NCBI RefSeq assembly: GCF_037893015.1
Contig: NC_133660.1
Coordinates: 282,907,067-282,971,066, forward strand
Source: Macrotis lagotis
Taxonomy: Eukaryota; Chordata; Mammalia; Peramelemorphia; Peramelidae
DNA length: 64,000 nt
Reading direction: 5' to 3'
Shown here: positions 17,917 through 29,691 of the stretch, in pieces
How the letters are laid out: every line of letters begins with the position of its first letter
Numbering within the stretch: the first letter of the stretch is position 1
Notes under the pieces: generated by a model
What the model was told of the DNA's origin: nothing
What the model saw: the letters and a program-made list of their open reading frames with translations, nothing else
Databases searched by the model: none
Translations under genes and position numbers: made by a program

Positions 17917-19249
17917 ATGGTGAGCGCGGGTCCGAGAGGGCCGCGGGGGCCCGCGCCCGGGATCGGGGGTGGCGCGGAGGCGGCGCGGCGGGCGGGGCGG
18001 CGCCCTCCGCCCTCTCCATCCTCTTCGCAGTCCTCCATCCCTCCCCTCCCCCTCCTGGGGCGCCGGGCCCACACCGGCGGATGGAGGGGCTCGCGCGCCG
18101 GGCGGGCGGCGGGCCGGGCGCGCGCTCGTCTGACGTTGCCGGCTGTTGGGCAGAGCGGGCGCGCGCGACCCTCCCCCTCCCGGCCGTTAAGTGGTGCTGG
18201 GGGGTGTCAGGGGCGCGCCAGGCCCGTGCCCGGGGGCGTCGCGCATGCGCGGGCCGCCGAGGCCTGAAGGGAAGCAGGGGGGAGGGAGGGGGCGCGCTGG
18301 GCCGGAGCACGCGGCTCCCCGATGCCGCAGCGGGGCCGGAAGGGGGCAGCGGCGGGCCGGACCCCACCGGGGCTCGGGCGCCCCTTCCTGAGGGGGCCCG
18401 AGCTGGTCCCCCCCCCCCCGCCCGGGCCTCGGGGAGCCCCCGCCTGCCCGCTCTCCCCAAGCGCCGGCCCGGGAGGCCGGAAGCCCGAGTTCAGGTCCCG
18501 GGGCGGCGGGAAGACGGGCGGAGGCGCCCCGCTGACCGGCTCCCGCGCCCGCAGGCCTCTGGGGTGGCTGTCTCGGACGGGGTGATCAAGGTGTTCAACG
18601 ACATGAAGGTGCGCAAGTCGTCGACCCCCGAGGAGGTGAAGAAGCGCAAGAAGGCGGTGCTGTTCTGCCTGAGCGAGGACAAGAAGAACATCGTGCTGGA
18701 GGAGGGCAAGGAGATCCTGGTGGGCGACGTGGGCCAGACCGTGGACGACCCCTACACCACCTTCGTCAAGATGCTGCCGGACAAGGACTGCCGCTACGCC
18801 CTGTACGACGCCACCTACGAGACCAAGGAGAGCAAGAAGGAGGACCTGGTCTTCATCTTCTGGTGAGTGGTCCCCGCGCTGGCGGGCGCTGGGCCGGGAG
18901 GGGCTGCGCCCCGCCATCCTTCCTCACTGTTGCTCTCTCCCTCCAGGGCTCCCGAGTGTGCCCCCCTCAAGAGCAAAATGATCTACGCGAGCTCCAAGGA
19001 CGCCATCAAGAAGAAACTGACAGGTGTGTGCCGTGTGCCCGGGCGGAGTCCGACCACCGATGGTGTTTTATCTGGAAAGCCGGGGTGGGCCAGATCCCTC
19101 CTCGGCTCTGATCCCCCATCCCCTTCCTTCTCACAGGAATCAAACACGAGTTACAAGCCAACTGTTACGAGGAGGTGAAGGATCGCTGTACCCTGGCCGA
19201 GAAGCTGGGGGGCAATGCCGTGATCTCCTTGGAGGGGAAGCCCTTGTGA
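17917..19249 (+). CDS. CFL1: CFL1 (cofilin-1), 4 coding exons, 166 aa
   Basis: Actin-depolymerising factor that binds ADP-actin, severs filaments and carries actin into the nucleus. Exons: 17917-17919 (only the ATG), 18555-18862, 18947-19023, 19137-19249; total 501 bases. The protein begins [19 protein letters not shown], with the LIM-kinase target Ser3, and has the nuclear-localisation cluster KKRKK at residues 30-34. The long actin-binding helix region ([18 protein letters not shown]) comes after residue 110, and the protein ends ISLEGKPL. One ADF-H domain fills the whole length. It differs from remembered human cofilin-1 at only about four positions (for example Cys in PECAPL where human has Ser). 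ATG alone on exon 1 is the known family layout. Divergent from MUS81, with CArG boxes upstream. Confidence 0.98.
18241..18250. promoter_or_regulatory. Perfect palindromic NRF1 site in CFL1 intron 1
   Basis: GCGCATGCGC, the full NRF1 palindrome, inside the CpG island about 320 bases after the CFL1 start codon. Function inferred. Confidence 0.5.
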
Positions 19250-19778
19250 GTCTCCCACCTCCGGCTCCCCTGCTGGGGCCCCCGGGGCCGCCCGAGCCCG
19301 GTGGGGGAGCAGGCTGCCCCCGTCCTGCCAGACCCGAGGGGCTGGGGGGATCCTTGCAGGGGCAGGGCAAATCCCTTCACCCGTTTGCCAAACCGCCCCG
19401 ACCCCTGACCTCCCCCACTTCACCCCATGGCTCTGGCCTTCCCAAACCGTATTGGTTCTTCTCATTCCTCATGAGTTGTAGCAGACCAAGCCCCTCCCGG
19501 ACGCCCAGATGGGGGGAAGGCCAGTATTTTCCAGTATTTTTTTTAACTGACATCCCCAGGTTTTTCCCCTTCCCCGGTGCTGCCAACTTCTAACCGCAAT
19601 AGTGGCTTTGTGCTTGTTGTTAGTTTTGTGTATAAATGGAATGTTGTGGAGACCCCCCCCCTACACAGCCGGCTCCCCTCACCACCATCCCACCCCACCC
19701 CCAAGTAACTCATGTGGCCAGTAAAAGGAAAGTTACAGCGCCAGTAAAAAAGAAAGTTCAATTTTAAAAAAAAGGACA

Positions 19779-19784
19779 AATAAA
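19779..19784 (+). terminator. CFL1: CFL1 polyadenylation signal
   Basis: AATAAA in the context ACAAATAAAATAAAAGG, about 530 bases after the stop. The 3' UTR is ordinary, with T-runs and AGTAAA repeats just before. Confidence 0.8.
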
Positions 19785-20176
19785 ATAAAAGGTGAGCTGC
19801 TTTGCAGGTGTTTTTTTTTCTGGGTTGGACAGGAGAGAAGTGGAAGTGGTAAATCATGGCAGGCTCTTTGCCTGCCCCCCCCAAACTTGGCAAAGCCAAA
19901 GCTGGGTCAGTGGGAGCTGCAAAAGAGGCTGCCCCCCTCCCCCACCAGAGCAGGGCCTGGGGCTTTGATCAGTGCCTCCTGGCTGCAAGATTATCCATCT
20001 TCTCCAGGTCTTCGCTGCAGCCCCAGCCCAAGATGGCTCATTGTCGATGGCAAGGGTCCCAAAGGAACTGCCCCAAAGGAACTGCCAAGTGAGCCTCAGA
20101 GAAGGGGAAGGGGAAAGGCCTTTTTATATCCAACCCCCAAGGGAGCACACAACAGGCTGGATCCAAAGCAGGAACC

Positions 20177-20182
20177 TTTATT
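20177..20182 (-). terminator. SNX32: SNX32 polyadenylation signal
   Basis: TTTATT on the plus strand gives AATAAA on the SNX32 strand, about 190 bases after its stop. About 390 bases separate it from the CFL1 signal. Confidence 0.75.
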
Positions 20183-20369
20183 CTCCACGAAGTGGGAAAG
20201 AACACCTAGGTGGCGTTGGGCCAACAACCTCTGGATCTGGAGGCCTTGGCTCTGAGGGTTCCTTCTCGGAGACACCCCCACGTCTGCTGCTTGTCCATGT
20301 CTCCTTTCCCAGGGGGTAGCATAGGGAAGGCTGGGGTAGGGATTGTTGGGAGGGAGGGAGGAGAGGCTG

Positions 20370-23300
20370 CTAGGGTTCTCCCTTGAGTGCAATGAGGGTG
20401 TTTCTCAGAAGCAGGGTACTGGCCTGAGGAAGAGAGAATGGGGTGCTGCTCTGGGTGGGGGCAGTGTTCCACGCTCCTTCCCTCAGTTCCCCCTTGGCTC
20501 AACTCGAGGATTATGCATGGCAGATTTCCTCACTCTAGTGAGGACAAGGGTCAAGAGAACTTGTCAGATTCCAGAGAAGAAACCCAAGGCCACGTGTCTC
20601 AAGGTGGCATGATACTGGCATATAAGCGCAGACACTTGCCCAATATTTGACATTGAAAGCTACTGAGCCTCAGTTTCCCTCTGAAAAATGGCAGTCTGAG
20701 AGGAGTGAGATGGTAAAAGCACCTTGTGTGCCAGCCTAGAACCACTTAGTGAATGGTCCCCCCCCATGGTAGCCTCTGGGGGGGGGCAAGGCCCCACTCT
20801 ACCTCCCTGACCAGCAGCTGGGGCCCTTACCTTGGCATGTTTGAGTTCCAGTTCTGCCAACTCTATGAGGTTCTTTCGGAAAGCAGATCCCCGGCGAGCC
20901 TTAAAGTCGGTGAGCTCTGACCGGAGAAGGGAACGTGAACATTGGACTAAACGGGGGGTGGGGGCAGCCAAATGTGGAATGCTTCACTCACCCTGCCTGG
21001 CCGAGTCAGAGAGGCGCTCAAACCGTCGGCAGCACAGCTGCTGATGGGTCTCGGCTGACCGCACCTCACGGTTTCTCATCCGGGCTTTGTCCAGGGCCTT
21101 GTTGGCATTCTCGTAGTCAGCCAGTGCTCTCAGGCGCCGGTATAGCAGGTCCTACAAGGAGACAAGAACTGGGCAGGAACCTCTTGGGCCACGAGGGCAG
21201 AACACGGGCATGGCCGGCTCAGAAACGCTGCTCACCTTGGCAGCCTGAGCGTCCCTCATGTAGTAATGGAGCATGTCCGACAGCTTGAGGTCTTCATCTG
21301 AGGCCACCCGGCCCTCCAGCTTCTGCAGGGAAGGGACAAGCACATCTTGGGGTTCCCTGATCCTAGTACACAGGAGGACCCCTGGCCCTGGGTAGGAAGC
21401 TCTGAGGTCTGGGGAAGGCCCCCTCCGTCCACTGAGGGACCTGGATCCCACCATCACACTGCCCCCCAGACCAGCACTGGAATGACTCCCCCCAATCCCT
21501 GGATTAATGTAACAACCTGAAAGTTGGGGAAATGCCATGCCCCCCATCTCCCCAACTACAGGTCTCCCTTCACCCCCACATGCCAAAAGTAGGAAGGGCT
21601 TCTCACCCTCAAACGTTCAAACAGTTCAGCCAATTTGAGAAAGCTCCTAGGAAGAAGAGAGTCCTCTGCCAAGGTGCCCCAAGGCCAGCAGGCTTAGCCA
21701 AAGCATCCTCTGGGGCCCAGGCTCCTGCTTGCCTTCCCCAGACCCTCTGGGCACCTTGGGGGCAGGAAAGGCCTGGGGAGAAGGGGGCTGGGAGTGGGGA
21801 AGGGTCCTCTCACGTCTTTAGCTGGTTGACTTCCTGGGTGCTCAGACTGCTCAGTGCTGCGGAGATGGGAATGTAATCCTCGGCCAGGCCTGTGAGGAAC
21901 ATGCCCTTCATGAGAACTGGCCACACTTCTGGTCTGGGGCGGGCAAGTTTTGGCCAGGTAGAAGACAGGGAAGGTGGACAAAGCCTCCTGGGTTGAAGGG
22001 AGGAGCTTGGGGAGGGTGTGGGGAGGGTGCCCCTCAGAAAGCCCTTGTTTCTTCCTAAAGAGGATGTGTTGAAGGGCAGGGAAGGGCAATAGGGTGAGGA
22101 GGGTCCCCCAGGAGTCCCCACGCACTCTTGTGGGAGCGCATGACCCGGTCAGCACGCAGGCAGGCATCCCGGATGCGGGTGTGGTACTCCAGTAAGAAGG
22201 TCCTCTCGTGCTCAAAAAATTCATCCACCTCCTAGAATGGAGGCAAAGATGGCAGGAGGAGACTGTGGGGTCACCAAGGGGCCTCCCTGGGGCAGCTTGG
22301 GCCAGGGTAGGCCCAGGTGAAGTGGCTTACCCAGAGTCCCAATGGGAATTTTCCAGCTCAGGCCCCACCTGGGGCTCCGTCACTGCCCTGGGACCCCCTC
22401 ACCTTCAGTCCTGAAATACCAGTGATGAGAGCCTCATCCGCTGACTTCACAATGTTCCTGATAAACCCCCCAAAGAGCTCCTTCTTATTCTTCCCACGAA
22501 CACTCAGCTGGGTGGGCAGAGGCAAGGGGGATTGGGCTCAGTCTTGGCCTACTCCAGTGTTCCATGTGCCCCCTGGCAGCCCTGATTACCCTAAAGCTCC
22601 ATGGCCCCTGGCAGAGGTCCCCTGATGACCCTGGGTCTCCCCCGTACAGGCCCCCTCCACAACCCCAGGGCTCCCCCAGTCACACGTGCCCCACCATAAC
22701 CTCAGGGTTCCATGCCCCTTCGTGACCCCGAGGCTCCACTTCCCTACCTCCACCCCAGCACAGGCCCTCCCATGATCTTGGGGCTCCCCCAAGCCAACTC
22801 ACATCTTGGCCATATTCCAAGAAGACATAGAGGTTGTGGTCCCTCCGGAGGGTGGGGTGGGCAGCCAGGCGCTGCAGGAAAACTTCATGCATGGCCACTG
22901 TCTTCTTAAAGATGGCCAAATACTCCCTGGGGGAAGGAAGTGAGCGTTCAGGTTGTGCCTGCTGTGGACGGGTCCACGGCTAAGAGCTTTTATAAAGAAC
23001 TCGGTTGATTCTCACAACCCAGGATGTGGGTGATGTTATTGTTCTCATTTTGTCATTGAGGAAACTGAGGCAAACAGAGGTTAGTGACTTGCCCAAGGTT
23101 ACACAAGTATCAGGGGCCGGATCTGAACTCAGTTCTAGGCCCAACGTCACAAGCTGCCCCACTTTTTCTAAAGGCAAAGGCAAAGAGAGGGGCACCATGC
23201 CCCCTGCGACTCCTGCCGACTTCCTCATTTCTCCCAGCAGACCCAGGGGTGAGGGGAGGTGTGAGGTCACACAGAAAGCCCTGGAGTCTGGGTGGAGGAG

Positions 23301-26300
23301 GCCTGGCTCGATTCCTTGCCCCCTCTTACCCTTCCTATAACTGACTGGTTCAAGTCACTTCATCTAGTTTGGCCTCAGTGATCCTATTGGGAGCTTTCCT
23401 GGCACAGATACTGGAGTGGTTTGCTTTTCCTTCTCCAGTTCATTTGACAGGTGAGGAAACTGAGGCAAACAGAACAAAGTGATTTGCCCAGGGTCACAGA
23501 GAAAGCATCTGAGGTCAGATTTGAACTCAGTCCTCCTGACTCCAGGCCAGAGGCTCTAACAATCCCCCCAAAATGGAGATAGTAAGACTTCATTACCACT
23601 TTCCAAGGTGGTCGTGAGGAAAGGAAAGAGGAGCTCTCCTATCATTTACCTTCATTGTTCATTAAAAGGTCAATCAGGGGCAGCTGGGTGGCACAGAGGC
23701 TAGAGCACCCGTCCTGGAGTCAAAAGGACCTGAGTTCAAATACAGCCTCAGGCAATAATTACCCAACTGTGGGACCTTTGGCAAGTCACTTAACTCCATT
23801 GCCTTGCCCCCCCCAAAACAGGTCAATCAGTGTGCCCTGAGCCCTTGTTCCAAAGGAGGAGGGAGGCCTTCTCCTCTGGAATGTAAGCAGCTTGAAGGTA
23901 AGAATCAGGTGATGCCTCCTGGGTATTTCCTATGTGCTTACTGATTGGAGGAGTGAAAGGGACCAGAGAGGACCCTGAGAGAAGGGAAAAGCTTTGTTCA
24001 GGAATGTTAAAAAGGTTTGTTTGGAGGATGTCAGAGGAGACAACAAGCTCCCCAATCAGGACATGGTATTGCCTTATGTGGGAGTCCTGGGAAGGGGGGA
24101 GCTGGAGGACAGGAGAGGGAAGAGTCTTCAGGAAGGATGAGCCATGCCAGGAGAGGAGGGGGGTCTCACCCTTCCAGTTCTTGCTTCATTTTAGCAAACT
24201 CTTCCCTGGTAACTGAGCTGTCACCTTCTCCCAGCCTCTGTAGCTTTTCCCGGGAAGCCTCAAAGTCTGGCTTGGGAGGGGCTGGGGGTATCTGTTCAAA
24301 ACAGAAAGGAGCTGAGAAGTCCATCTGTCTTGAGATTCAGGATCCCAAAGCCCACCACCCCTCCCAGCTCCTTCCAGCTCCAAGGAGACCCTTGGCCTCC
24401 CCCACCCACCCCCAGACCAAAGCCCAGCTCCTCACAATGATGCCGGCATAGTCCTCATTGTCTGTGTATGCATCGTGAAGCCAGATGAACTCCTCATGTT
24501 GCCTCACAACAGAAAACTCTGTCTGGCTGAAATGCGGGAGGCAGCTCTGAAAGGGAAGGATACCCCACTGAAGACCAGCAAACCCTGCTCACATCTTCAT
24601 GCCATGCAGAACCAGATACCCTTGGCCAAGAATTCCTCTTCAAGGCATCACACACACCCTCCTCCCTCACGCTCAGCTCTGGACGCTTCCCAGAATTCTC
24701 GTTGGGCTCCCAGCCAGGGCCGAGGGCCAGAACCCTGGGGTTCAATAGGATGGCAGGCACTGGAGGGGACGGCTGGGAGCTGGAAATCACGAGAATTTGC
24801 TTTCTAGCAGAGATATCTGGCAAGGAGAGATGTAATGTAGGGGGCCCGGGAGATGACAGAGGCTGGAGATTCTGAATGGGGAAGTGATGACCTCACCTTG
24901 GTGTGAACTGTGAACTTCACCTTGTCCCTCTCACTCACAGCATCTGAGATCTCCACCTGCAAGGCGCCATCTCCCTGCAGATCCACTGTCACAGAGCAGG
25001 GCTGAGAAGAGGGAGGCAGGAAGTGGGGTCCTGGAAAGGCCCATTTGCCCTCACCTCCCACTCCTAGCCTGCATCCTGGGAATCCTTCCAGAAAAAGCCC
25101 AGCAGGGTGAATGGGGATCTAGAAGGGGTCATCTAGGTGGTGCATGCTGGGATATGACCCCAGCTCTAGTCACCAAATGTGGGGTTCTTTTCACTGTTCT
25201 ATTCTCCACCTCAGTGGCCCCCTAGGAGCCCAGTGCATCCTCAGCTACCCCTATCCGAGTCACTCATCCAGCCCCAAGCCCCTAAAGGGGGCTTTAGAAA
25301 ACTATTCCATTGCCTTCTAGTGCCACTCTTGTTTGCCTTTGCACAGCCCTTTGGGGGGTAAGCTGCCCATCCATCCACAAGTGGGCTTTCAGGCAGAGCC
25401 CTGGAAAGTTAGTGCTTGGGGAGGTCTTCTCCCTCTGCGCCAACATGGCTGGACCTGGGACTCAGGAAGGAATCTTGCTCTTTGAATTGGTTAGTTCTGT
25501 GATAGATCACTGTATCATTCACCTTTTATGATCAAAGTGAGGCTCCCCAAGATAAGAGGTCAAAGTGCAGAGTGTAGTGAAAGAACATAAATGTCCATTG
25601 CTATTAGCCAAGCCATGTGTAAAATGGGCACAGTTAAGCTCAGACCCACCAGCTTCAGGGGGGTTTTCATGAGGATCTGTGTCTGTAAATATGCTTTGGA
25701 AGCAACCATAAAGAGAGGCCTGGAATGGTTGGGATTCTTTCTTCTTTGAGCCCTCTCCAGAACAGAGATCCCAGGCTCTGGGGGAAGGCAGCATGCTCGG
25801 CCTGGGTACTGAAGGTCCTCCAGTGGTCAATAGCTGCCTTCTTCCCCTTCCTGCAGCTGTGGATTCAGCCAGCTCCAAGCGGAAACTCTTGGCTCTCACC
25901 CTTCCCCCTCTTTCAAGCCCCTCAAGGGAAGAAATGACTGTACTTTGGTCCATGGACATGAAGTCCTTGGTACACAGTAGGCAGATGAGTAAGGAATAAT
26001 CACTGATTGACTAATTTAGGAAAGCATTCTGACTAGTGTTTGTTAGTGACTGAAAAAAAGAAGCCTGAAGCAGGGGATGCTCACCTCAAAGGACTGTGGT
26101 ATTTCACCCAAAGGGTTACATGCCACAAATAATATGGCATGGGCATTGAAGTCTGTTCTTTTGTCCTTCAAGTAGTGGCACTCACAGAGTAGGCCTTCAA
26201 TAAATGCTAGTTGGATTAGACTGGTTTACATTGAAATCCACATCCTGTTTCCCATCCAGGTCCCTAAGTACAATTTCTGTCTCCTCTGGGGTCTGCCTCA

Positions 26301-28834
26301 GCACCTGATCTCCCCCAAGTCTTTCTTCTGTTCTGAGAACATTTTTGTTCTCTCCAGCCACCAGGAGATTGCTTGTGTATTGACCTTCCTCCTCTGCCTT
26401 TCTATCCTGAGTCCCTTGTCTTGTTCTTCCCCTGACTGGTGGGGTCCCAGTGGACCCTCTTCTCAGCCATAGCTCTCTGCCTGTGTACACACACAGACAC
26501 ACAGACACACAGACACACCCCTCTCTCTATTCTTCTCTGCTGGAATCTGTTGTCCACAGATAAGAATGGCTCCTCTGGGTAGGGTCTACCCTGGGCATCT
26601 CTCCCTCTCTCTCTTGGGCCACTAAATTTCTCAATCCAAGAATTTCAGAGGGTGTGCCTAATTCTTCTTGGGATTTGCCCGGGGTAGGGGAAGTAAAGGA
26701 CTTGGGGCCAGAGATATGTAGTCTGAACCCTTGCTCTGCTGATTTCCTCTTACCTGACCTTGGACATGCCCCTTGGGCTCCCTATAAATTGAACTTGGGC
26801 TAGGTGATAGTCAAAGTCCTCTATGACTCACCCCAATTCCACTGCCTGCTTCTTGGAGAGAGATGCCTTCACCTTCACTTTGCCACCTGCAGGTCTCCTT
26901 CCCTATTCCCTGATCTCAGGAGGGATTGATCAAAAGTAGTGGGGGTGGGGGTCCCTTGGGAATCCTCTCCAGTCCTTCTCTCCCTGGGGCTCAGGGCTCT
27001 TCCCTGAAAGCCTGACCTCAGTCCATTGAGGCATGCATCCTTCTATCCATCCATCCCTTCATCCATCTATCCTTCCATCTATCTATCTATCATCCATCCC
27101 TCCTTCCCTCCCTCCATCCCTCCATCCACCATCCAGCCTTCCATTCATCTAACATCCATCTATTCCTCCATCCCTCCCTCCATCCATCCAGCATCCATCC
27201 TTCCATCCCTCCCTCCCTCCCTCCATCCATCCAGCATCCAGCCTTCCATTCATCTAACATCCATCTATTCCTCCATCCCTCCCTCCATCCATCCAGCATC
27301 CATCCTTCCATCCCTCCCTCCCTCCTTCCATCCATCCAGCATCCATCCTTCCTTCCATCCCTCCCTCCCTCCATCCATCCACCATTCAGCCTTCCATTCA
27401 TCTAACATACATCTATTCCTCCATCCCTCCCTCCCTCCATCCAGCATCCATCCTTCCATCCCTCCCTCCCTTCATCCATCCATCCAGCATCCATCCTTCC
27501 ATCCCTCCCTCCCTCCATCCATCCAGCATCCATCCTTCCATCCCTTCCTCCATCCCTCCCTCCCTCCATCCAGCATCTATCCTTCCTTCCATCCCTCGCT
27601 CCCTCCATCTATCCAGCATCCATCCATCCTTCCATCCCTCCCTCCCTCCCTCCCTCCATCCATCCAGCATCCATCCTTCCATCCCTTCCTCCATCCCTCC
27701 CTCCATCCATCCAGCATCCATCCTTCCATCCCTCCCTCCCTCCATCCATCCAGCATCCATCCTTCCATCCCTCCCTCCCTCCATCCATCCATCCATCCAG
27801 CATCCATCCTTCCATCCCTCCCTCCCTCCTTCCATCCATCCAGCATCCATCCTTCCTTCCATCCCTCCCTCCCTCCATCCATCCACCATTCAGCCTTCCA
27901 TTCATCTAACATACATCTATTCCTCCATCCCTCCCTCCCTCCATCCAGCATCCATCCTTCCATCCCTCCCTCCCTTCATCCATCCATCCAGCATCCATCC
28001 TTCCATCCCTCCCTCCCTCCATCCATCCAGCATCCATCCTTCCATCCCTTCCTCCATCCCTCCCTCCCTCCATCCAGCATCTATCCTTCCTTCCATCCCT
28101 CGCTCCCTCCATCTATCCAGCATCCATCCATCCTTCCATCCCTCCCTCCCTCCCTCCTTCCATCCATCCAGCATCCATCCTTCCATCCCTCCCTCCCTCC
28201 CTCCCTCCATCCATCCAGCATCCATCCTTCCATCCCTCCCTCCCTCCATCCATCCAGCATCCATCCTTCCATCCCTCCCTCCCTCCCTCCCTCCATCCAT
28301 CCATCCAGCATCCATCCTTCCATCCCTCCCTCCCTCCCTCCCTCCATCCATCCATCCAGCATCCATCCTTCCATCCCTCCCTCCCTCCATCCATCCAGCA
28401 TCCATCCTTCCATCCCTCCCTCCCTCCCTCCATCCATCCAGCATCCATCCTTCCATCCCTCCCTCCCTCCCTCCATCCATCCAGCATCCATCCATCCTTC
28501 CATCCCTCCCTCCCTCCCTCCCTCCCTCCATCCATCCATCCAGCATCCATCCATCCCTCCCTCCCTCCATCCATCCAGCATCCATCCTTCCATCCCTCCC
28601 TCCCTCCCTCCCTCCATCCATCCATCCAGCATCCATCCTTCCATCCCTCCCTCCCTCCATCCATCCATCCAGCATCCATCCTTCCATCCCTCCCTCCCTC
28701 CCTCCATCCATCCCTCCCTCCATCCATCCAGCATCCATCCTTCCTTCCATCCCTCCCTCCCTCCCTCCCTCCCTCCATCGCATCCATCCTTCCATTACCT
28801 GGCGCTCCTCCCCTGGATCCGGATTCTCCTCCAT
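20370..28834 (-). CDS. SNX32: SNX32 sorting nexin (PX-BAR), 13 coding exons, 403 aa
   Basis: Endosomal coat protein of the SNX5/SNX6/SNX32 group. The family pairs with SNX1/SNX2 in ESCPE-1 to form tubules and return cargo such as CI-MPR. Exons in gene order: 28799-28834, 24897-25001, 24436-24546, 24170-24291, 22803-22926, 22403-22507, 22126-22231, 21814-21889, 21607-21646, 21236-21322, 20992-21151, 20831-20916, 20370-20423. They sum to 404 codons with stop, the human length. A 12-residue first exon ([12 protein letters not shown]) precedes the PX domain ([19 protein letters not shown], then [20 protein letters not shown], about residues 15-155). The linker [19 protein letters not shown] and a BAR domain ([20 protein letters not shown] to [13 protein letters not shown], about 180-400) follow. 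SNX32 rather than SNX5/6 is supported by synteny. The short exon 1 differs from human in sequence. Intron 1 is 3.8 kb, nearly half of it a TCCA array. Confidence 0.96.
22982..23145 (-). repeat. MIR-like fragment in SNX32 intron
   Basis: Reverse-complement MIR order on the plus strand: 'CATTGAGGAAACTGAGGCAA', 'GTGACTTGCCCAAGGTTACA', 'GGATCTGAACTCAG'. Confidence 0.65.
23345..23562 (-). repeat. Longer-type marsupial SINE, old copy
   Basis: Plus-strand order: 'GGAGTGGTTTGCTTTTCCTT', 'GAGGAAACTGAGGCAAACAG', 'TTGAACTCAGTCCTCCTGAC'. This is the reverse of the tRNA-SINE variant with a long 3' body. Confidence 0.65.
23678..23819 (+). mobile_element. tRNA-derived SINE with target duplications
   Basis: Starts GGGGCAGCTGGGTGGCACAG. 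Flanking repeats AGGTCAATCAG at 23667-23677 and 23820-23830 are identical. Lies in SNX32 intron 4, antisense to the gene. Confidence 0.88.
25002..27034. other. SNX32 intron 1, part without genes
   Basis: No coding exon was recognised. A LINE-tail-like stretch (about 25940-26015, with 'GTACACAGTAGG') and another ending near 26215 ('CTTCAATAAATGCTAGTTGG') look like old CR1/L3-type 3' ends on the plus strand. The rest is unremarkable. Confidence 0.5.
27035..28792. repeat. TCCA/TCCC-rich array with higher-order repeats, SNX32 intron 1
   Basis: About 1.75 kb of CCATCC/CCCTCC words organised in units of about 35-45 bases (CCAGCATCCATCC, then TTCCATCCCTCCCTCC, then CATCCAT). A segment beginning at 27338 recurs at 27842 with offset 504; marker words at 27401/27905 and 27574/28078 keep the same offset over about 330 bases. 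On the SNX32 strand it is (GGA)/(GGGA)-rich and starts a few bases after the exon 1 donor. It explains the very long stop-free frames seen on both strands. Confidence 0.95.
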
Positions 28835-29691
28835 CACTGGTCCTCCCGCGGCTCCGCTTTTCTGCTCCTACAAGAGGCAAGAAGAAGGCCGGCTTCTAGT
28901 GGCCCGGGCGCCTCCCCGCCCAGACCCCTCCCCAACCTTGAGGGACCCTCGCTCCTCCCCCCGCCCGCCTCGGAGGGAAGAATGAATGGAGCCCTCAGCG
29001 CCCCAAGCTTTCACCCCACCCTCGGGGGAGCCGTCTGGAGGGGAGGGGAAGGTCTCTAGACTCCGCCCACACCGCGTTCTCTGAATGGCCGGAAGCACCG
29101 GCCGCCGAGCTTCCATTGGCTTGTCCTACTGCCCCTCCCGCCAGCAGTACCGCCTCTTGAGGGGCGGGGCGGAGCAGCCCGAGAGGAAGGGGCTGGGAGC
29201 CGAGGGAGCCCCCCACCCCTCCCCCGCTCTCCCCGTCTCCATCCTCTGTGCCCCCGCCGCACCCTCTCACCGATCGGCGGACAGCATTCGTGGGGGGGGC
29301 AGCCACGCTGTGACCCCCCCCCCCCTCCAGAGCCGCCGGAGCCCCCCCCCCCGCTCCGCCCCGCCCCCCGCCCCTCTCCTCTCGCGGGAGCCGGCCTCGG
29401 AAGGCTCGTGCGCAGGCGCAGGCGCGGGGCCTCCCCCCCCCCAGGCCGGGGGCGGGGCGCGGAGCCGCCCGGAGTTGCTGCGCCTGCGCCCTCCGTCCCC
29501 CAGCGGCCCCGGTCTCAGGCCCGGCGGAGCGGCGGGGAGGGCGGGGGCGGGTCCGCGGGCGGACCTGCGGGGAGGGGCGGGGCGCGCTGGGGCGGAGCCA
29601 GAGGCGGAGGCGAGGCCGGGCCGGGCCCGGGGCCCGGGCCGGCCGGGGGCTGCGGAGGAAGTCCCGGCTGTGGGCGGGCGGGGCGCAGCGG
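28835..29691. promoter_or_regulatory. CpG-island promoter between SNX32 and the 29.7-kb open frame
   Basis: CpG-dense, with an inverted CCAAT box (ATTGG, 29115-29119), ETS-like GGCCGGAAG near 29094 and two NRF1-like blocks (TGCGCAGGCGCA at 29409-29420, TGCGCCTGCGCC at 29479-29490). CpG richness continues to about 30.4 kb, through the start of the plus-strand open frame, as expected for a divergent promoter. Confidence 0.65.

Noticed and set aside
17567-18460. 297-codon minus-strand frame across CFL1 exon 1
   Set aside because: CpG-island composition effect antisense to a confirmed gene; no recognisable domain.
27026-29059. 677-codon plus-strand frame of [11 protein letters not shown] repeats and long minus-strand [11 protein letters not shown] frames
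   Set aside because: They are translations of a TCCA/TCCC array that happens to lack stops in several frames on both strands, inside SNX32 intron 1. Not protein-coding evidence.
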